Assembly (NCBI RefSeq): GCF_021155765.1
Contig: NC_060105.1
Coordinates: forward strand, 4,836,001 to 4,900,000
Direction of reading: 5' to 3'
DNA length: 64,000 nt
Source of the DNA: Diprion similis
Lineage: Eukaryota > Arthropoda > Insecta > Hymenoptera > Diprionidae
Below are positions 38,690 to 48,882 of the stretch, piece by piece; the first letter of the stretch is position 1, and the number at the start of each line of letters is the position of its first letter. The translations under genes and the position numbers were made by a program. The notes under the pieces were generated by a model, which made no database searches, was not told where the DNA came from, and saw only the letters and a program-made list of their open reading frames with translations.

Positions 38690-40097
38690 GTAAGTATTAA
38701 ACGACATTCAAAGTATGTAAAACAAGTAAAAAATCATACACGTGACGATTTTCACTCGTAATCAAACTTTATACACCTGTAAAAAAAAAATTATCTTCTA
38801 TCGCGGGAAATTTTGAGGAACTAAATAACGTGTAAAATCTAGAACATATAACAACACTAAAATTGAACGAACAAAATTAATTTTCATGCAAATGAAAGGT
38901 TGAATTAATTGCCAGGGATATCGGACGTGTCAGAATCCTCTAATTGCCTGTGTACGTACGGAAAATCTCCTTGCGGCTTTGTTAGTGTAACAGTTGAAAG
39001 ATAAGATCAGGCATTGACAAGAAACTTTGGAAAATAAAAGAAAACACTGCACATGGAATGTCTAATTATAGCAACCGCGATCACAATGAATAAGAGGCGA
39101 TCAAACGCGGAAGCACGCCGCGTATTCCGGTTATTAGCTGTGTGAGAAGTGAAAAAGAAAAGGAGAAAAAAATGAGGAAAAAAGAGAGAAAAAAGAAACG
39201 AGAGACAAGACCATTAAATACAGACAACCAAACAACCTTCGGCAATCTTCCCGGCAGTGGATATTCGGATTACTAATTAGTAGACGCATTTAACATGTAT
39301 CGATGTATATTTATTTCTCTTTTTCTTCTTCGATCATTTGTTTATATTTATTTTTTTCTCTTCACACCTCTACAGGAAGCTGACGACGGAACGGTCGCGC
39401 GCATATATATTCATGCCCCGTTTTGACAAATTTTAACCGGACCTTTTGGTGGTACCTGACCGATTCCGAGATCGTATAATAAGCAGAGTTACTTGCGACT
39501 AGCCTTACTCCGAGAAACCGTTGATCGTGTTTACTTCTCTCTGTCTGGACTCGTAATTAACTTCCAAGAAAACAGAAAATTTTCAAACCTGCATTATAGG
39601 TGAATATATCGCTCCATATGAGAGATGTAATAAAAATATTGTGGAATAATTGTTGGAATTTGCTTCGATTCAATATTAAAACCACTTTCATTCATCGAGC
39701 TTATTTTCTTTGGCAAATTGTCGCGTCACAATTAGCGAGAAATAATCTTAATAGTGAAAGTGATTTCTTAAAATAATATATGTGTACATTTTTTCGCATG
39801 ACTTTGATTAACTTTGACCTTATAGAGTTAGAATTATAGGATCGCAAATATTGAAGATTAGCTGCATGTGTAAAAAGAGAGCTTGCTCCGAACCGGATAT
39901 AGGAGTCAAAATATTTTTGGTAATTCTGTTTGATCGGCTTATTGCATCTATTAGTCCGGGTGTTCGATTATATCCAAGACTGAAAGTTAACGTTGGCATG
40001 AAAAGACCAGTTTTCATTTCTTTTTAAATTTCTACCCGGCGGATAATCGTCGATCCTGATCTCATTAAAGCCCGCCGCCTATAGGTCTTTGTTGCAG
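38690..40097 (+). other. Eclosion hormone 5' UTR intron
   Basis: Donor GTAAGT and acceptor TTGCAG, 1.4 kb, with purine-rich tracts near 39140-39200. No other feature recognised. Confidence 0.65.
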
Positions 40098-40099
40098 AT

Positions 40100-40645
40100 A
40101 TGAAGAACCAGACCCGTGTTACTATTCTCCTCCTTGTCGTGCTCGCTGCGTTTGCCATAGCAGCGTCGACCGGCAGCTCCAACCGCATTGGTTTGTAAAC
40201 ATTTGCATTTAATTTGCCTTAAAGTAATCGAAAGAGAGAGAGTGAGAGGGAGAGAGAGAAAAAAATTGAAATTAACTTGCACAACGTGTAAAGACGACCG
40301 GTTGGCCATCATACACGTATCGGTCAGTGAAGAAAGTTGAGATATTCCAGCCGCGGAGTATCTCTACAGATTTATTCACTTAATGTAAATTTTCGTTATT
40401 TATCACGTTTTTCTATGCACGAATGTATATGTATAGAATGATTTGCATAAATTTAAACCGTGAAACTTGTTCGTTGAACAGGAGTCTGCATAAGGAATTG
40501 CGCCCAGTGCAAGAAGATGTTCGGCGCTTACTTCGAGGGACAACTCTGCGCTGACACCTGTGTCAAGTTCAAAGGAAAACTCATTCCTGACTGTGAAGAC
40601 GCCAGTTCAATTGCACCTTTCATCACCAAAATTGACGACGAATAA
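40100..40645 (+). CDS. Eh: Eclosion hormone precursor
   Basis: Coding exons 40100-40190 and 40482-40645 give 84 aa. A further untranslated exon (about 38607-38689) joins at the acceptor ending 40097. Residues 1-23 form a signal peptide with an LLLVVLAAFAIAA core. The mature peptide carries six cysteines at 33, 37, 40, 53, 57 and 68, in the blocks CIRNCAQCKKMFG, YFEGQLCADTCVKFKGK and IPDCED, which are diagnostic of insect eclosion hormone. The neuropeptide is released from a few brain neurons and, through a receptor guanylate cyclase, triggers ecdysis-triggering hormone release and the ecdysis motor programme. It is the normal length for the family, and the compact TATA promoter suits a cell-restricted gene. 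Identification is secure from these motifs. Confidence 0.97.
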
Positions 40646-42400
40646 ATATTTATCTCGCCCTCGCTTCACCATGCAGCCGTTTCCAGTCTATCCGCCTACA
40701 TTTTACTCCTTCTATATCTGGATTAACTGGTTTTATCACTCTCGCCAAGTCTTCGCTCTGTCAAGTTATACTGATAATTTGGAAACTTGGTTGTTTTTAC
40801 GGATGATAACGCAGAGAAATTCGTTTTTCACCTAGTAGATCATACTTCGTATTCAAAAGATAGATCACGATCAAATATTCTCATGCCGATAATCACTACG
40901 GATATTCTTCGCCTGAATTTATCTGTTTTATTCTTACTCGCTTGAAATCATTCACAAATTGAAAACAATTCATTAGTGTAGACACGTGTTTGAGGATAAC
41001 TTTGTTTATTTATTTTTACTTTTTTTTTTCAACTACCACCACTGAAAATAATTCGAAGCATTGGAAGTTAGACGTGATTCAATATTCGATACTGAATCGA
41101 TCAAAATTTATTTATATATTAATTATATCACATTTATTTAAAATAGGACTACTATACGACTGACTAGATTAGTTGTTCCATTATTTAAATTACTGGATCA
41201 AGAACAAATGACAATCGTACAATCATAGATGTATAATGGATATTTTAAGTCTAGTCAACCTGCAAATTGTGTTGTAATTTTATGTTATTGTAAAAAATGA
41301 TATATATAAAATAAAACTAATAAGGAAGCTTATGATAAATGTATACTTTCATATTTTTTGTTTCTACAATAATTTTTTATTTAGTATTCTTCGGTGATTT
41401 TGGAATTACAAACGATTATTCTTGTATGCATACCAAAATAATACCATAGAAGTAAACAATTTCTCAAAGCTTAAATATGAATATATATATTATCTTTTAC
41501 ACATTTACCTACTCTCTGGTCGTAAATCTGTCTCAACTGATTTAAGAAAATCATTTGAAGGCTGACATGGAATTAATTAATGATGATATGGATGAAAAGA
41601 ATTCAAAGATTGCGGACGAATTTCCATTAAATTCTTCAGCTTTACTGTTGAAATTCATATGAGTAGAATATTTCATAGAATAGAGTATACTGAGAGCAAG
41701 AAATCTTTTTGCAGTTTTTATTTCTTATAGCTTTCAGTATATGCAGTTGAATTGCAAATTCAATTAATTCCATGCGCGAGAATTGAATATAGCTGAAATT
41801 TGTGGACTTATTTTTTACCTAACGCAAACGAACTCGGTTATTCGAAATTTTGAATATTCCAAATAAATTTAATTAATTATTATAATTATTTATATTATAA
41901 TAATTATTATTAATTAATTATATAATTAATTAGTTTAATTTTGCAAACAACAGGATGGTGGCAAAGTATGCGTTTAAAAAATATTGAAATAATTCGTACT
42001 CAAATCTTTAGGTGGTAATATAGTCTTCCATTCAGTGCGGAATAAAGTCAAATACATGACTTATATTAAAAATAAATTTTAATTAGTAATCGTGATACAG
42101 ATTCGCTGTTCAGCTCATCGGCGAAAATTTAAACTTTGTACGAAACTGAATGGACAAGTTTTTTATCTGCAAGATTATAATATACAGGACTAGAGGAAAA
42201 TGCAGGTAACACCTAATACCACAGGTTAGTAACAAACAAGTATTGACCAAAAAGCCTCACAAACGGGTCAATGGATTACAAATTAGAAGTATATTAAACG
42301 GATAATATAATCAAATCTTTTGTCAATTTGCGAAACAAATTATCGTTTGTTACACAGCTTGCGAAAGACGAGTTAAACTTGTTCTGGACCCCCCTGCACG
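40646..42400. other. Eclosion hormone 3' UTR and AT-rich spacer
   Basis: AATAAA overlaps the stop codon at 40641-40646, and a second at 41310-41315 is the more likely poly(A) signal. An extremely AT-rich block near 41860-41935 contains AATTATTATAA and its reverse complement, a potential cruciform. No gene recognised. Confidence 0.6.
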
Positions 42401-42402
42401 CT

Positions 42403-42566
42403 ATTGGCTGCTGTCGATCCTCACGAGCCAATCGCAGAACGCTTAATAGAATGTCCACCAATGAAGAGCGAGATCTCACGTGAGTGTTTAGAAACTGGAG
42501 TCAGGTTAGCATTCCTCTTGTATGACTGTAACCTTGGGACTTGGAAATAAACACATTATTTCCAAG
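42403..42566 (+). promoter_or_regulatory. Elongin B upstream region: three CCAAT boxes, TCACGTGA and a palindrome
   Basis: ATTGG at 42403-42407 (reverse CCAAT), CCAAT at 42428-42432 and CCAAT at 42458-42462 lie within 60 bp. TCACGTGA at 42476-42483 is an E-box palindrome. At 42540-42566 the 11-bp arms CTTGGAAATAA and TTATTTCCAAG flank ACACA. No TATA box is seen. The cluster lies 60-225 bp before the start codon, as expected for a housekeeping promoter. Confidence 0.6.
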
Positions 42567-42628
42567 AGATACTTGTAATTTAATTAAGTAAGCAGCAGTA
42601 CCATAACTAGACGTAATCAACTTTAAAA

Positions 42629-43328
42629 ATGGTAAGAATTCACTGATACCTCGAATTACATGTTCTTTCAATTATTTTAAACTCGCCCTGTCATCATGCC
42701 CGTACATAACCTCAAAAATAATGTGTATCGCTTTTCAGGATGTATTTCTTATGATCAGGCGAAAGAAAACTACGATTTTCACAGACGCTAAAGACAATAC
42801 TACCGTTCTTGAATTAAAAAAGATCATAGAAGGTGAGATGAAATATATTTTCAACCATTATTACCTCGTGCATGGACCTGGTCAATGACTGTCTGAATCA
42901 GTTGTTGAAATGATCTTTCCAAATCGTATTCAAAGATGTTTAAGTCACTTCCACATGTCTGCAATCTGTGGTGACTTAAATACCTTTAAACGTGTATTTT
43001 ATAATGCTGACTTAACTTGACTGTCCAGGAAATCAAAGACTGTTGTTTAAGCTGCTCTGAATCAATTTTAGGTATATTGAAGATTCCTCCAGCGAATCAA
43101 CAACTGTACAGCAAAGACAATGTCCCTATGTCCGATAGCAAATTTTTGTCGGATTACGGAATGACGTCGGCAGTGGCAAAAGCGCAATGCCCTGCTCTGG
43201 TTGCCTTAGCCATACGCCAAGAAGGGGGCCAGTTTGAACCTCTTGAAATGACACCCTACTCGTTACCACCTGATCTCCCCGATGTAATGAAATCCCAGGA
43301 AGCCAACGGCAAAGAACAATCTCCGTGA
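42629..43328 (+). CDS. ELOB: Elongin B, ubiquitin-like subunit of elongin and cullin E3 complexes
   Basis: Exons 42629-42631 (only the ATG), 42739-42832 and 43072-43328 give 117 aa, against 118 in human. The protein begins [20 protein letters not shown] and ends with the family's PPELPDVMK-type tail (here [12 protein letters not shown]). Its ubiquitin-like fold pairs with elongin C; the pair joins elongin A to stimulate RNA polymerase II elongation and acts as adaptor between cullin-2 or cullin-5 and BC-box or SOCS-box substrate receptors. The first intron begins directly after the ATG. Intron 2 carries an imperfect 56-nt hairpin at 42932-42987. A possible poly(A) signal is AATAAA at 44166-44171. 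The open frame continuing upstream of 43072 is intronic. Confidence 0.96.
42932..42987. repeat. Imperfect hairpin in elongin B intron 2
   Basis: Left arm 42932-42948 and right arm 42971-42987 are complementary over 17 positions with one mismatch and one G-T wobble; the 10 inner pairs (TTTAAGTCAC with GTGACTTAAA) are perfect. The spacer is 22 bases with a short inner CACA/TGTG pairing. Confidence 0.6.
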
Positions 43329-45590
43329 AACTCGCCAATTTCTCCTCAACTAACCAACGATTGAGTATATTGATAAATTCATTAGCAATGTTTTCTAGGA
43401 TTATCACAGGCATTGGAGAGAGTTGACTCTGGAGCTGGCTGTAACTAATGACTGTAATACTTGTGTCCTTGTGATTGATAGATATTTTTCATTGTTTACT
43501 AGATTTTCAGTATTCACAAGTTTTGAGCCTCATGATAACTGATAGTGAGTACTAAACAATCGGATGATTCGATAAGAGTCTGTATTTTAATTTTTGTGCT
43601 AGGTATGTCTTTTATTCTCATGATTCATCATACTAAGAGAAAATCGAAAGAATTATTCTGAGTTCTCAGTAAAAGACCTTTCATCGTACAGGAGCAATCA
43701 TATGCTGCCGAAATAACTTTTCTATGGCTATTCTTCAGTTGTGATTTCATGCTTTTCACCATGAAATTTTTTACCTGATTTCATAATGTTCTAATTCTAA
43801 TAGAGCTGCCTTCTTCCAGAGCAATGAAATAACACAGACTAGTTTCATCAGCTTCATCAGAGAAATAATTTTTAATCGACATATTCAAAATATACGTAAA
43901 TTGCTTGAAAATGAATTTTCCCAAATTATAGAAACCTGCTTAGTCAATTTCTAATCTAATCAAGGCTTACCATAATATGTATTTGAATATAAAAAATTAT
44001 GAATACGAAACATTTTGGTCGTTTAAAGGTGCATATGCAATTTTATCGCCCTAATCTGACTCTCCTTTGCCTGTGAAGGGTGCTGAGTAACTTCACTACA
44101 TAAAACTAATAATTGTCTACTAATCTTGACTTCCATTGTGAAGACACTGAAGAAGTTGGAAACAGAATAAAAAAAAAATATTTTTTATTTTTCATTCCTT
44201 TTGATAAATGATCATATAATCATATAAAGGAACTTTATACCTTTGGGACTACTTCAAACCGAAAGATTTGTGAAGGTACGGTAATTAATCTGTATTATAA
44301 TAGAAAAAGGATAGTTTTATCGTGATTTTCGTTTCGTTTTGTCTATTAAATGCATCCACATATGTAAAGTTGATCTACAAATTTGAATTTAAATTTATAT
44401 GTCCACACAGTACAAATGTTATACTTTTTTCGATTCAATCCTGAGTATAACATACCAAGTCCAACAGCTAAATGAATTTTCTACACCCGCAAATGCACAC
44501 CTAGTAAATAATTATAAAAAAATTTTACTATATTATATAATTACATATTATAGTTTTATTAAGCTGTATGTTGATTGTTTATGGCCATCTGGTACGATTT
44601 TCTTGACAACTACGTTAATTATCGCGTATTATCGTAACACTTGTCTTGATTTTTTTTTTCAAATCTCGATGATTAATTATGTGATATTCTGAAATAGCAA
44701 AGATTTAATATGATATCTTCGTAATATTCTGTTTTGTTATAATCTCTTAATATTCTTAATTTATGAAAAAATAAATGGCATGGTTAGCATAAGTTAGTTT
44801 AATCACTGGTAGCTTAGTACTGTAGTATATATAGAATCCGATCTTAGGCAATGTAAGAACTGTTCAGGAAGCTTAAAAGTTTTTCATGTTTGATAAATCG
44901 AATCGCTACTCGGTATTGGAGTCGCAAATGTTTTTTATACATACGTATACGTAATGCCTGATAAATGCTTCTCGATACAACAATAGCGCGAAATTTGCAA
45001 TTCGTAAATAGAATATAACTGATATTTGAACAATCTGACAAAGCAATGTTATTCTTCTACCTGTCCTCAGCGACTCCGTTGTGACAGCACATGGGACAAT
45101 TCCTTTGCAGTTAAATCACTTTTCCGGTAGCCGGATTGGTATTTAGACAATTTATCTATTGCAGAAAAGTACCTTGAGATCGGAAAATCCATCCGCTGCT
45201 AAAATAATTCTAAGCCTAATAGACTACTCACACCATTGACTAATCTGAACTGAATAAAATTATTCTGTGCGCACTCGTGCAATGATTACCCAGTTTTCTC
45301 CATCTGTACTTTGATCACTTAAAATTTTTGTTAATAATAATTGGATAATAAAATTGCGAAAATAATGAAACATTTCAGGTGCTAGACTGGTCTGTTTTTG
45401 AACGCAGAATTAATTTAGTGTTTAGTTTCCTGTTGAAAAGACACAGCAAGGAATTTGAACAGAATTCCAACATTACAGTGAACAAACTGGATAGTTAGAT
45501 ATGAATTTGCAAAATGATTTTTCGATTTTCCATTCCATAATACGCCAGGACTAATCCGTTGTGAATTCTGCTTTTCAGATTTTTAAACCT
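43329..45590. other. Elongin B 3' UTR and spacer
   Basis: AT-rich sequence with a candidate AATAAA at 44166-44171. A 97-codon frame at 44399-44692 has the low-complexity, Tyr/Ile-rich translation expected of AT-rich non-coding DNA. No gene recognised. Confidence 0.6.
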
Positions 45591-45830
45591 CCGTCAATAT
45601 ACGCCTGGCGCAGCAGTAACCGGCAAACTGTCATACACCATTCTCTGGCGTGAAGTTCGCTCAGTTGCCGTGCGAATAGCGCCAAAACAAACGCTGGCGC
45701 GCGCCGCGTACGTCATTTCGGACATTTCACGTTCGACCGGCGTTCGGTGAGTGTCAGTTCCTCGCGAGTATTCAGTGAGTGCATTGTGATTCAAGTGAGT
45801 GAATTCTACGAAAGTGACGTTGGTTAATCA

Positions 45831-45903
45831 ATGCACGTAGTGGAGGAGAATATTACATCACAGTGCGTTATTCCACCCAAACCGAAGTTCCTGAAAACGC
45901 AAG
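45831..45903 (+). other. Candidate leader exon with short ORF upstream of NDC1
   Basis: A CpG-rich promoter-like patch at about 45680-45790 is followed by ATG at 45831, 24 open codons beginning MHVVEENITS, and the donor CAAG then GTAAGC at 45904. I find no downstream coding exon in this window that extends it as a real protein. It is most simply a 5' UTR exon of NDC1 carrying an upstream ORF. It might instead be the first coding exon of a gene I could not trace. Confidence 0.4.
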
Positions 45904-46288
45904 GTAAGCATACATGTTTTTGGAATTTTTATTAACGCAATCTTTACATGTCTTTAATTTGCCTGAATACATTCTTTTTCACAAATGATGCACCCTTGAA
46001 ACGTGTAATAAAATTGATTAGTTCAAATATTTTGCAATACGATTAGGCTACTGCCGGCATCTATATAGTTGATGCCACTGGTTGATGCAGTCAAAGAGTT
46101 TAGATCTAGTTGATGCATTGATAAACGCCACCTACAGAGTGTAGAGAGCATTGATCTGATGTATGCTTTTAACCATTTTTGCCGTAGTAGAGGCGACGAT
46201 CAGTGAATGTGTCGTATGACCGACGCTCGTCTAAGTTTTTACCGGGAAAAATAAGTCGAAACACCTATAAGCTTTATAAGCATACGAC

Positions 46289-46298
46289 GTCACGTGAC
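46289..46298. promoter_or_regulatory. Palindromic E-box GTCACGTGAC upstream of NDC1
   Basis: A perfect 10-base palindrome containing CACGTG, about 230 bp before the NDC1 start codon. Such sites bind bHLH-zip factors (USF, MITF/TFEB or Myc/Max types). Which one acts here is not known. Confidence 0.5.
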
Positions 46299-46528
46299 AC
46301 CGCCGGTCGTTGGATGTATGAAAATTGCCGGTAGTACAAAATTCTCGTGATGTTTATAAGTGCTGAGTTTCTTCAATAATTTAATGTGAAATAAGTACTA
46401 TGTACCGTGTGATAATGAACAGTTAAAAATGTTTGTAGTACGTAAAAGTCTGTTCATAAAAGCTGCGATTTATGTTACGGTATTTCGGGCCTAGTGCCAA
46501 ACAGAGAATTGAATATTAAGAGGTTACG

Positions 46529-48268
46529 ATGACTGCGGAACTTTCGACAAGCGCTAAATGCAAGGAACTTTTAATATGGAGAATGTTTACGGCTATCCTG
46601 ACCAGCATTTGCGTCCAATTTATATTTATGAGCTTCGTCATACTGATAATAAATTTCCGGATAATGCATCCGTTCACATGGATTATAAACACGTGGAATG
46701 CAGTAACGTGCTTCCGCACTTGGAGTTACTTTCTCATTTTAGCCGCGGTGATATTCCTGCAGGGTGTGATATGCAGTAAGGATTACTTAACAGCTCCCGT
46801 CCATCGAAAAAGCAGATTCTCGATCGTCTGTAACATGTTCAAACCACACAATTTGCTTGTTGGAGGATTGCACATCTTAGTCGGAGGTGTGCTAGTCTGG
46901 CTTCATTTATCCCTGCAGGACGAACGCCTTGGTTCGCTGACCGTAAAATGCAACGGAGAAGAAACGTGCCTCGTTGAAGAAAACTTTTTCCTACTCCTCG
47001 GCGGCTTTTGGATTGGCTTTTACTTCTTTGTCAAATCAAATTTCCATACGACACATCTTCACTTCCCAATTGTGCCTCGATCTAAGTTTTCCCAAATCAA
47101 ATGTGGAATCGGGTACCTTCTACCACACGCCGCAATGAACGCAGTGTCTCCTGTTCTATGCTTCATATTCTTTTACTACATCGATGGAGGATACTGCAGA
47201 GAAACGGTGCTCTCTATTTTCTCTATAAAAATGAAGGATGTACCGTTGGACACACTTTACGGCCTGCTGAACATATCTCTGTTCTTTTACGCCTGGCTAT
47301 TCACCTCTCTCTTCCTCTTAACAACAAACACGATGCATTTGTCATTCGAAGCTCATCTGACGCAAAGGATAGTTTTTGACATTGAGCAGCAAAACTTATT
47401 TGCCGATCAATCCTCTGGAATGTCTCTTGCAGATGCATTGGCCACTGACCAAGTACCTATCATACAACATTTGGCCTACCTTGACTTGGTTACGCTGGCG
47501 CAGAAAGAAAAGTCACGCAGATCGATATTATTTACTCTCAGTACTCCAGGCTGTCGTCCATGCAACTGGAACAGTATAGCTGTAAAATGCATGGGACTGT
47601 TGAACAGTTTTACTCTAGAACTCAACCAAGCATGTGCTAAAAATCACAAGCCGATATCTGGGCCAACTCATGCATCGGCATCTGGAAAGTTGTCCGAAAC
47701 TTCGTATCCCTACAAAATGAGAAACTTGACCGCTGCTAGACTCCTTGCGCCAAATTTGGACTCTACGATTCCTGTTGTACCCAAACAAAACTCCAACGGA
47801 GAACTGTTCGTCACTCAGTTTCTCAGAAGTAAACGAGAGGAATTTATATCATATCTATTATCGATGCCTATGATCCGTTATGTATTTGAAGAGTCTTTGG
47901 AGGAAAAGATACGATATATATTTAGAAATGCTCAACCGCTTATATGGGCTGCGGACGGTATTTCTTCGTTGATTGTGATTTCCCTTAAAGAGGATCAGTA
48001 TGGGGTAATACAACAAGACTTGCCAACGATTATCGGAACTTTGTTATCTCTGAAGGAAGCTTTGGATAAATTACACAAAGCTAATATATTTGTGAAAAAA
48101 TCACAGAGCGATGACAAAGAGACAAGGCAAACGATGATATGCTTAATGAGTACGATTAAGCGCAGTATTTATAGAATTACCAACACATTTAAAGACTATA
48201 TTAAGGACTTACCGCTAGAAGCAGATACTGTAGGACAGCTGCAGAGCTTTCTAACTTATAGAGAGTGA
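46529..48268 (+). CDS. Ndc1: NDC1 transmembrane nucleoporin
   Basis: A single coding exon of 579 aa. Six hydrophobic segments lie at about residues 17-43, 65-82, 108-127, 152-168, 199-218 and 243-266, followed by a long soluble C-terminal half. The layout and conserved stretches (LLIWR near the start, HPFTWI after TM1, PLDTLYGLLNISLF before TM6, IQHLAYLDLVTLAQ after it, PCNWNSIAVKCMGLLN) match the NDC1/Nup family. NDC1 anchors nuclear pore complexes in the pore membrane and helps pore insertion; fungal homologues also serve spindle pole bodies. The start is fixed by an in-frame TAA nine bases upstream of the ATG context. AATAAA at 48653-48658 ends the transcript, tail to tail with WDR36. One large coding exon is unusual beside the intron-rich neighbours. 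Confidence 0.93.
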   Translation: MTAELSTSAKCKELLIWRMFTAILTSICVQFIFMSFVILIINFRIMHPFTWIINTWNAVTCFRTWSYFLILAAVIFLQGVICSKDYLTAPVHRKSRFSIVCNMFKPHNLLVGGLHILVGGVLVWLHLSLQDERLGSLTVKCNGEETCLVEENFFLLLGGFWIGFYFFVKSNFHTTHLHFPIVPRSKFSQIKCGIGYLLPHAAMNAVSPVLCFIFFYYIDGGYCRETVLSIFSIKMKDVPLDTLYGLLNISLFFYAWLFTSLFLLTTNTMHLSFEAHLTQRIVFDIEQQNLFADQSSGMSLADALATDQVPIIQHLAYLDLVTLAQKEKSRRSILFTLSTPGCRPCNWNSIAVKCMGLLNSFTLELNQACAKNHKPISGPTHASASGKLSETSYPYKMRNLTAARLLAPNLDSTIPVVPKQNSNGELFVTQFLRSKREEFISYLLSMPMIRYVFEESLEEKIRYIFRNAQPLIWAADGISSLIVISLKEDQYGVIQQDLPTIIGTLLSLKEALDKLHKANIFVKKSQSDDKETRQTMICLMSTIKRSIYRITNTFKDYIKDLPLEADTVGQLQSFLTYRE

Positions 48269-48652
48269 AAAACTTGCATTTTATATGACTATTATTTCAT
48301 ATTTGTAACACTCACGCTATGACTGGAACAATTCGTTTATTTTTTTTTATCTTTTTTGCTTCCTCACTAATTTCGTAATATCTTTCCAGTTAGTAAATTC
48401 GTACTATCTATTGTAAAAATTTGTCATCCATAATCATATTACTTCAAATATAAAATTAAATATCATTTTTATCCCTGTTTATATTAATCGAACTACTTTA
48501 CTGATAATTGTAGTTTACCTAAAATAATTAAGCAGTGTCTTTATTATTGTAGTGAACAGAACGAATTTTTAGCGTTTTAGGTTCGAAACTTATTATGGAA
48601 TGAATAACGTTAATTTGTGAATACTGTGTAAATTTACAGAAGTGTTCTGTGA

Positions 48653-48658
48653 AATAAA
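48653..48658 (+). terminator. NDC1 poly(A) signal
   Basis: AATAAA 385 bases after the NDC1 stop codon. Confidence 0.7.
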
Positions 48659-48801
48659 AATGGTATTTTTCTATAAAACATAACTCAATTTGTTATTCAA
48701 TTGATATTGACGAATCAGTTGAAAATGGTATTAATTGGATTAGGTGGGATGTTCATGGAGGAGAGGCTGTAAATTCTGGTGGCATTTTAGTTTTTATGTA
48801 T

Positions 48802-48807
48802 TTTATT
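48802..48807 (-). terminator. WDR36 poly(A) signal
   Basis: TTTATT on the plus strand is AATAAA on the minus strand, about 75 bases beyond the WDR36 stop codon. Only about 145 bases separate it from the NDC1 signal. Confidence 0.65.
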
Positions 48808-48882
48808 GTAAGCAACTGCCATTGAGGTGGTGTTTCAACAGTAACGAAAAGAAAATATGTATATTGTATGTACATCATTACT

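Noticed and set aside
44399-44692. 97-codon frame after elongin B
   Set aside because: AT-rich, Tyr/Ile/Leu-heavy translation with no similarity; probably 3' UTR or spacer.
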